Source: Janibacter terrae NBRC 107853
Lineage (GTDB): Bacteria; Actinomycetota; Actinomycetes; Actinomycetales; Dermatophilaceae
Direction of reading: 5' to 3'
Assembly (NCBI RefSeq): GCF_001591405.1
Contig: NZ_BCUV01000006.1
Span: forward strand, 620,001-684,000
DNA length: 64,000 nucleotides
Notes under the pieces: model-generated
The model's input: only the letters and a program-made list of their open reading frames with translations
What the model was told of the DNA's origin: nothing
Databases searched by the model: none
Translations under genes and position numbers: made by a program
Part shown: one piece after another, positions 60,352-64,000 of the stretch
Layout of the letters: each line of letters starts with the position of its first letter
Position numbering within the stretch: position 1 is the first letter of the stretch

Positions 60352-60888
60352 TCAGCGCAGTGCCTCGGCGATCGGCGTGGCCCCGTCGTGGAACTCGATG
60401 GTCCGGCGCACCGTGCCGCTGTCGGCGAGGGTCGCGGCCACCACCCGGGCGACGTTGGCGCGCGACACCGTGCCACCGCCCTCCCCGACGTCGATCGAGC
60501 CGCTCGCCGGCTCGAGGGTGAGACCGCTCGGGCCGAGGACGGTCCACTCGAGGTCGGTGCCGCGCAGGTGCTCGTCGGCGGCCGCCTTGGCCTCGGCGTA
60601 GGCGAAGAAGGGGTTGTCCGGGTCGACGGCGTAGGTGCGCTGCGGGTCCCCGCCGCCGGCCCCGGCGGACCAGACGACCGCGTCGTGGCCCTCGAGCACC
60701 TCTGCCAGCCCTGGGACGTCGAGCTGCTCGACGTCGGCGACCCGGGCGGTGGCGCCGGTCGCCTCGATCTCGGCGGCGTGGTCGGGGTTGCGGATCACGG
60801 AGGTGACCTCGTGACCCTGCTCGACGAGGATCGGGGCGAGCAGGAGGGCGACCTTGCCGTGGCCGCCGATGAGGACGATGCGGGACAT
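60352..60888 (-). CDS. NAD(P)-binding SDR-like protein (NmrA/atypical SDR)
   Basis: A 178-aa Rossmann protein. MSRIVLIGGHGKVALLL has the GxxGxxA pattern of atypical short-chain dehydrogenases; DAVVWSAGAGG and LEWTVLGPSGLT follow. The catalytic YxxxK is replaced by FAYAEAKAAADEHL, in which a Tyr and Lys exist four apart, so activity is possible. It resembles YwnB/YhfK-type proteins of unknown substrate. GGTCCTCCC-complement gives a GGGAGGACC-like site near the ATG at 60888, though order relative to the start is unclear. Confidence 0.82.
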   Translation of the reverse strand: MSRIVLIGGHGKVALLLAPILVEQGHEVTSVIRNPDHAAEIEATGATARVADVEQLDVPGLAEVLEGHDAVVWSAGAGGGDPQRTYAVDPDNPFFAYAEAKAAADEHLRGTDLEWTVLGPSGLTLEPASGSIDVGEGGGTVSRANVARVVAATLADSGTVRRTIEFHDGATPIAEALR

Positions 60889-60933
60889 GGGAGGACCTTT
60901 CGTCGGGTCCGGCCAGTCCATCACACCGGTGGG

Positions 60934-61743
60934 TCAGCGTCTGCTGAGCACCAGCGCCCGGAGGGACTCGATCGTCACCTCGGGCTGCTCGGAGTGCACC
61001 CAGTGCCCGGCGCCCTTGACCACCACGTGCCGCATCCGCGGGAAGAGCCGGCGCATCTCCGCCAGGTTGTCGTCGGTGACGTACTGCGAGCGCTCGCCGG
61101 AGAGCCACAGCACCGGCTGGTCGAAGGGGGGCAGCCCGGCGATCTCGTCGGCCGGCCACCCGCCGATGGTCGCGATGTCCCGCCCGATGACCTCGAGGTT
61201 GGGCTGCCACCGCCAGCCGCTGCCCTCGCGGCGCAGGTTCTGCAGGAGGAAGGCGCGCACGCCGGGGTCCGGTGCGGCCGGTGCGAGCGCCTTGTCGGCG
61301 TCCGCACGGGTCGCGATGGCGTCGAGGTCCATGGCCTGCATGCCGGCGATGTAGGTCTCGAACTCGGTGAAGCTGCTCGTCGCCGCGGGCGAGATGTCGA
61401 CGACGGCGAGGCGGTCGACGAGCTCGGGCTCGAGGAGGGCGAGCAGCATCGCGATCTTGCCGCCCATGGAGTGGCCGACGACGATCCACGGCTCGTCCGC
61501 GTCGATGGAGCGCAGGGTCTCCCCCACCATCCGGGCGGCACCGGTGTAGGTGAACTCATCGGTCCACGGCGAGCGGCCGTGGTCGGGCATGTCGAGGAGC
61601 GTCGGCCGGCTGATGTCGGACAGGCCCTTGGCGACCTGGGTCCAGTTGCGCCCCTGCCCGAAGAGCCCGTGGCAGAAGGCGACCCGAGGACCGGACTCGC
61701 CCGACGTGGTCGCGTGCAGCTCCGGGAGGCGCATCGTGGTCAC
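60934..61743 (-). CDS. Alpha/beta-hydrolase fold protein
   Basis: A 269-aa hydrolase. Nucleophile elbow GHSMGG (Ser near residue 93), oxyanion-side HGLFGQGRNW, Asp in LWLSGERSQYVTDD and His in GAGHWVHSEQPE make a complete catalytic triad. It resembles esterases of the YbfF group (lipid or thioester substrates). GTG at 61743 overlaps the ffh stop (GTGA), so it is translated with ffh, an unusual partner. Confidence 0.88.
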   Translation of the reverse strand: MTTMRLPELHATTSGESGPRVAFCHGLFGQGRNWTQVAKGLSDISRPTLLDMPDHGRSPWTDEFTYTGAARMVGETLRSIDADEPWIVVGHSMGGKIAMLLALLEPELVDRLAVVDISPAATSSFTEFETYIAGMQAMDLDAIATRADADKALAPAAPDPGVRAFLLQNLRREGSGWRWQPNLEVIGRDIATIGGWPADEIAGLPPFDQPVLWLSGERSQYVTDDNLAEMRRLFPRMRHVVVKGAGHWVHSEQPEVTIESLRALVLSRR

Positions 61744-63347
61744 TGGCCGCCGAGGAACTTCTCGAAGCCCTTGGGCAGCTGGTTGGGGTCGAGGTTCGCC
61801 GGGTCGACGGGGTCCTGACCGCCCTGCCCGCCGAAGGCGGAGCCGGCCGGACGGCTGGCAGAGCGCTCGGCCGCCTCGCGCTCCTGCTGGGCGCGCTTGG
61901 CGGGGTTGCCCGACTTGCCCTTCTTCTTGACCTGCTTGGCCTGCTTCTTGCGGGCGCCGCCACCGCCACCGGGCAGGCCGGGCATCCCCGGCATGCCGCC
62001 GCCGCGGGCGAGCTGCTTCATCATCTTCTGCGCCTGGGTGAAGCGCTCGAGCAGCTGGTTGACCTCGGAGACGGTGACGCCGGAGCCCTTGGCGATGCGC
62101 GAGCGGCGCGAGCCGTTGATCTGCTTGGGGTGCGTCCGCTCGAAGGGGGTCATCGAGCGGACCATGGCCTCGACCCGGTCGAACTCGCGCTCGTCGAGCG
62201 CGTCGAGCTGGGCGGACATCTGGCCCATGCCCGGCATCATCTTGAGCATCGACTTCAGCGAGCCCATGCGCTTGATGGCCGACATCTGCTCGAGGAAGTC
62301 GTTGAAGGTGAAGTCCTCCTCGGCGAGGAACTTGCGCTGCATCTCCTCGGCCTGGCCCTGGTCGAAGGCGCGCTCGGCCTGCTCGATGAGGGTGAGGACG
62401 TCACCCATGTCGAGGATGCGGCTGGCCATGCGGTCGGGGTGGAAGACCTCGATGTCGCGGGTCTGCTCGCCGGTCGAGGCGAACATGATCGGTCGGCCGG
62501 TCGTGCCGGCCACCGACAGGGCGGCGCCACCGCGGGCGTCACCGTCGAGCTTGGACAGGACGACACCGGTGAAGTCGACGCCCTCGGCGAAGGCGCGGGC
62601 GGTCTCGACCGCGGCCTGGCCGATCATCGCGTCGATGACGAAGAGGACCTCGTCGGGCTGGACCGCGGCGCGGATGTCCGCGGCCTGCTGCATCAGCTCG
62701 GCGTCGACGGCGAGACGGCCGGCGGTGTCGACGATGACGACGTCGTGCTGCTGGCTCTGGGCGTGGGCGATGCCCGCGCGGCTGACGACGACCGGGTCAC
62801 CGAAGGAGCGGGTGCCCTCCCCCGACTCGAGGACTGCGTCGTGGCCGCCGGTGTTGCCGCGCTCCGGGGCGAAGACCGGGACCCCGGCGCGCTGGCCGGT
62901 GACCTCGAGCTGGGTGACGGCATTGGGTCGCTGCAGGTCGGCCGCGACGAGGATCGGGGTGTGCCCCTGCTCCTTGAGCCAGGCGCCGAGCTTGCCCGCG
63001 AAGGTCGTCTTGCCGGAGCCCTGGAGGCCGGCGAGCATGATGACCGTCGGCGGGCGCTTGGCGAACTGGATCGTGCGGGTGTTGCCGCCGAGGATCGTCA
63101 CGAGCTCCTCGTTGACGATCTTGATGACCTGCTGGGCCGGGTTGAGCGCCCCGCTCACCTCCGCGCCGGTCGCGCGCTCGCGCACCGCGGAGGTGAACTC
63201 CTTGACGACGGGCAGGGCCACGTCGGCGTCGATGAGCGCCATCCGGATGTCCCGGACGGTCTTGTTGACGTCGGACTCGGACAGGCGCCCCTTGCCGCGG
63301 AGGTTCTTGAACGTCGCGGTCAGGCGGTCGGACAGGCTGGTGAACAC
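61740..63347 (-). CDS. ffh: Signal recognition particle protein Ffh (SRP54)
   Basis: GTPase that binds signal sequences and 4.5S RNA. The 535-aa protein has N, G and M domains: GLQGSGKTT (P-loop, residues 107-115), DTAGR (207-211), SKLDGDARGG, and a Met-rich M domain (LKSMLKMMPGMGQM, MMKQL, then GMPGMPGLPGGGGG). A Lys-rich, Gly-rich C-terminal tail follows. Residues ~165-181 (NTGGHD...GTRS) look like an insertion compared with the usual APEPGNGVGDPV sequence I remember. The start is GTG at 63347, just inside a CCTAGGG word. Confidence 0.97.
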   Translation of the reverse strand: MFTSLSDRLTATFKNLRGKGRLSESDVNKTVRDIRMALIDADVALPVVKEFTSAVRERATGAEVSGALNPAQQVIKIVNEELVTILGGNTRTIQFAKRPPTVIMLAGLQGSGKTTFAGKLGAWLKEQGHTPILVAADLQRPNAVTQLEVTGQRAGVPVFAPERGNTGGHDAVLESGEGTRSFGDPVVVSRAGIAHAQSQQHDVVIVDTAGRLAVDAELMQQAADIRAAVQPDEVLFVIDAMIGQAAVETARAFAEGVDFTGVVLSKLDGDARGGAALSVAGTTGRPIMFASTGEQTRDIEVFHPDRMASRILDMGDVLTLIEQAERAFDQGQAEEMQRKFLAEEDFTFNDFLEQMSAIKRMGSLKSMLKMMPGMGQMSAQLDALDEREFDRVEAMVRSMTPFERTHPKQINGSRRSRIAKGSGVTVSEVNQLLERFTQAQKMMKQLARGGGMPGMPGLPGGGGGARKKQAKQVKKKGKSGNPAKRAQQEREAAERSASRPAGSAFGGQGGQDPVDPANLDPNQLPKGFEKFLGGQ

Positions 63348-63373
63348 CCGGCCTAGGGTACTTGCCCGCGTCC

Positions 63374-63404
63374 CCTCCCTTCGTCCTCGCCCGGCGAAGG
63401 GAGG
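63374..63404 (-). terminator. Hairpin after glnD built from the 10-mer-like sequence
   Basis: CCTCCCTTCG (63374-63383) and CGAAGGGAGG (63395-63404) form a 10-bp perfect stem with an 11-nt loop, immediately past the glnD stop on the minus strand. Each arm holds a near-copy of the repeated motif. Confidence 0.7.
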
Positions 63405-63405
63405 A

Positions 63406-64000
63406 TCACGCGCCGTCGCAGGCGTCGATCACCGTCGCGAGGAGGCGGGCCACGGCCGCCGGGCCGAGCGCCCGTCCGTCGCGGCCGGTCACGTAGAAGG
63501 TGTCCAGGGTCTGGCCGGCGAAGGTGGAGATGTGCGCCGACCGCACGGCCACGTCCTGGCCTGCGAGCGCGACGCCGATGTCGTGGAGCAGCCCGGGGCG
63601 GTCCTGCGAACGCACCTCGATGACGGTGGCCCCGCCGCCGACGCCCGGGAGCACGAAGGCCCGCGTCCCGCCGGCGGCGGTCGCGCCGCCGGCCGCCCGG
63701 CGGCGTGCGAGCGAGCCGAGCGCGGCACGGTCGCCGGCGCCGAGCCGGAGCAGTCCCGCGGTGACGCGCAGGGGTTCGGGGGGGTCGCCGCCCGGCGACT
63801 CGACGAACCACTCGTCCACGGCGATGCCGTCGACGGTCGCCAGCCGGGCCCGTCGCACCGTCATGCCGTGGGCGGCGAGGAGGCCCGCGGTGTCGGCGAA
63901 GAGGCCCACCCGGTCCTGTGCGTGCACGGTGACGGTCCATCCCCCGGGCCCCGGCTCGACCCGCACGTGCGGTCGCCCGGCGACGACGTCCCCGAGGGCA
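63406..64000 (-). CDS. glnD: [Protein-PII] uridylyltransferase, C-terminal part
   Basis: The frame stays open to the window edge, so the 5' part lies beyond 64000. The 198 visible codons hold two ACT domains: VHAQDRVGLFADTAGLLAAHG and VRSQDRPGLLHDIGVALAG, which sense glutamine in GlnD. Just before them is VVAGRPHVRVEPG, a GlnD-type link. GlnD adds or removes UMP from PII proteins to report nitrogen status. Between the ACT domains, Ala/Gly-rich low-complexity sequence (RRRAAGGATAAGG) is present. Order glnD-ffh is that of mycobacteria. Confidence 0.88.
   Translation of the reverse strand, partial: ALGDVVAGRPHVRVEPGPGGWTVTVHAQDRVGLFADTAGLLAAHGMTVRRARLATVDGIAVDEWFVESPGGDPPEPLRVTAGLLRLGAGDRAALGSLARRRAAGGATAAGGTRAFVLPGVGGGATVIEVRSQDRPGLLHDIGVALAGQDVAVRSAHISTFAGQTLDTFYVTGRDGRALGPAAVARLLATVIDACDGA

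Noticed and set aside
59158-61818. A long plus-strand open frame opposite the amidohydrolase, SDR and hydrolase genes
   Set aside because: Same shadow effect; no motif, and it would cover three well-supported minus-strand genes.
1-64000. tRNA, rRNA or other structured RNA genes
   Set aside because: No stretch with a tRNA-like acceptor/TPsiC pattern or rRNA sequence was found by eye; small RNAs cannot be excluded without a covariance search.

Overview
The window is very GC-rich, gene-dense DNA with short intergenic gaps, many GTG starts and many 4-bp ATGA/GTGA stop-start overlaps. Gene content and order (rpsP-KH-rimM-trmD-rplS-lepB-rnhB-DUF2469-yraN-comM-dprA-xerC, rpsB-tsf, pyrH-frr-cdsA-rlmN, dxr-rip1-ispG-GNAT, ffh, glnD) match, from memory, the order known from mycobacteria and other Actinobacteria. 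An actinobacterium of the Intrasporangiaceae/Dermatophilaceae type (Janibacter-like) is my inference; no rRNA or tRNA gene is present to test it.

Layout. 1-5.1 kb: late cobalamin synthesis (a cobB-cobC fusion cut by the window edge, cobA, cobS, cobU, cobD, and cobK on the other strand). 5.1-10.8 kb: M50-like membrane protease, DoxX, HAD hydrolase, proS, and a divergent LysR/EamA pair. 10.8-16.2 kb: poxB-GNAT-sirtuin, a zinc-free MDR oxidoreductase and a GNAT protein. 16.2-20.5 kb: MEP isoprenoid genes ispG and dxr around the site-2 protease rip1, then a thioesterase. 20.5-27.2 kb: RNase Sa-like/barstar pair, succinate-semialdehyde dehydrogenase, a large DUF6421-like protein coupled to threonine aldolase, and a PAP2 phosphatase. 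27.2-37.3 kb: a polyamine uptake and catabolism cluster (saccharopine-dehydrogenase-like enzyme, PotC, PotB, PotA, PotD, aminobutyraldehyde dehydrogenase, Lrp/AsnC regulator, class III aminotransferase) followed by a LOG-family protein. 37.4-43.7 kb: purU, rlmN, cdsA, frr, pyrH, tsf, rpsB. 44-45.7 kb: dapC-like aminotransferase and an M23 protein. 45.7-55.8 kb: xerC, dprA, comM, yraN, DUF2469, rnhB, two lepB genes, rplS, a TrmD-GNAT fusion, rimM, khpA, rpsP. 56.1-64 kb: Tat-exported PhoX, an Rrf2 regulator divergent from a TSUP transporter, amidohydrolase, SDR-like protein, alpha/beta hydrolase, ffh, and the 3' part of glnD.

Most of the window is conserved chromosomal core. The polyamine cluster reads as one functional unit: import by PotABCD, transamination and oxidation of putrescine-like amines to GABA, local control by the AsnC protein, with the separate succinate-semialdehyde dehydrogenase able to finish GABA breakdown.

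The most unusual signal is not a gene. The 10-mer GACGAAGGGG or its complement CCCCTTCGTC occurs 23 times by manual count. It lies in coding and non-coding DNA, on both strands and in several frames, and it often forms inverted pairs that make terminator-like hairpins. That pattern resembles the DNA uptake sequences of Neisseria and Pasteurellaceae and has not, to my knowledge, been described in Actinobacteria. Other non-coding oddities are tandem perfect palindromes at 27.13-27.20 kb, paired palindromic repeats at 59.1-59.2 kb, and many start codons lying 6-7 nt after a -10 hexamer, which suggests leaderless mRNAs. No CRISPR array, insertion sequence, prophage or RNA gene was recognised. No gene-free stretch exceeds 300 bp.
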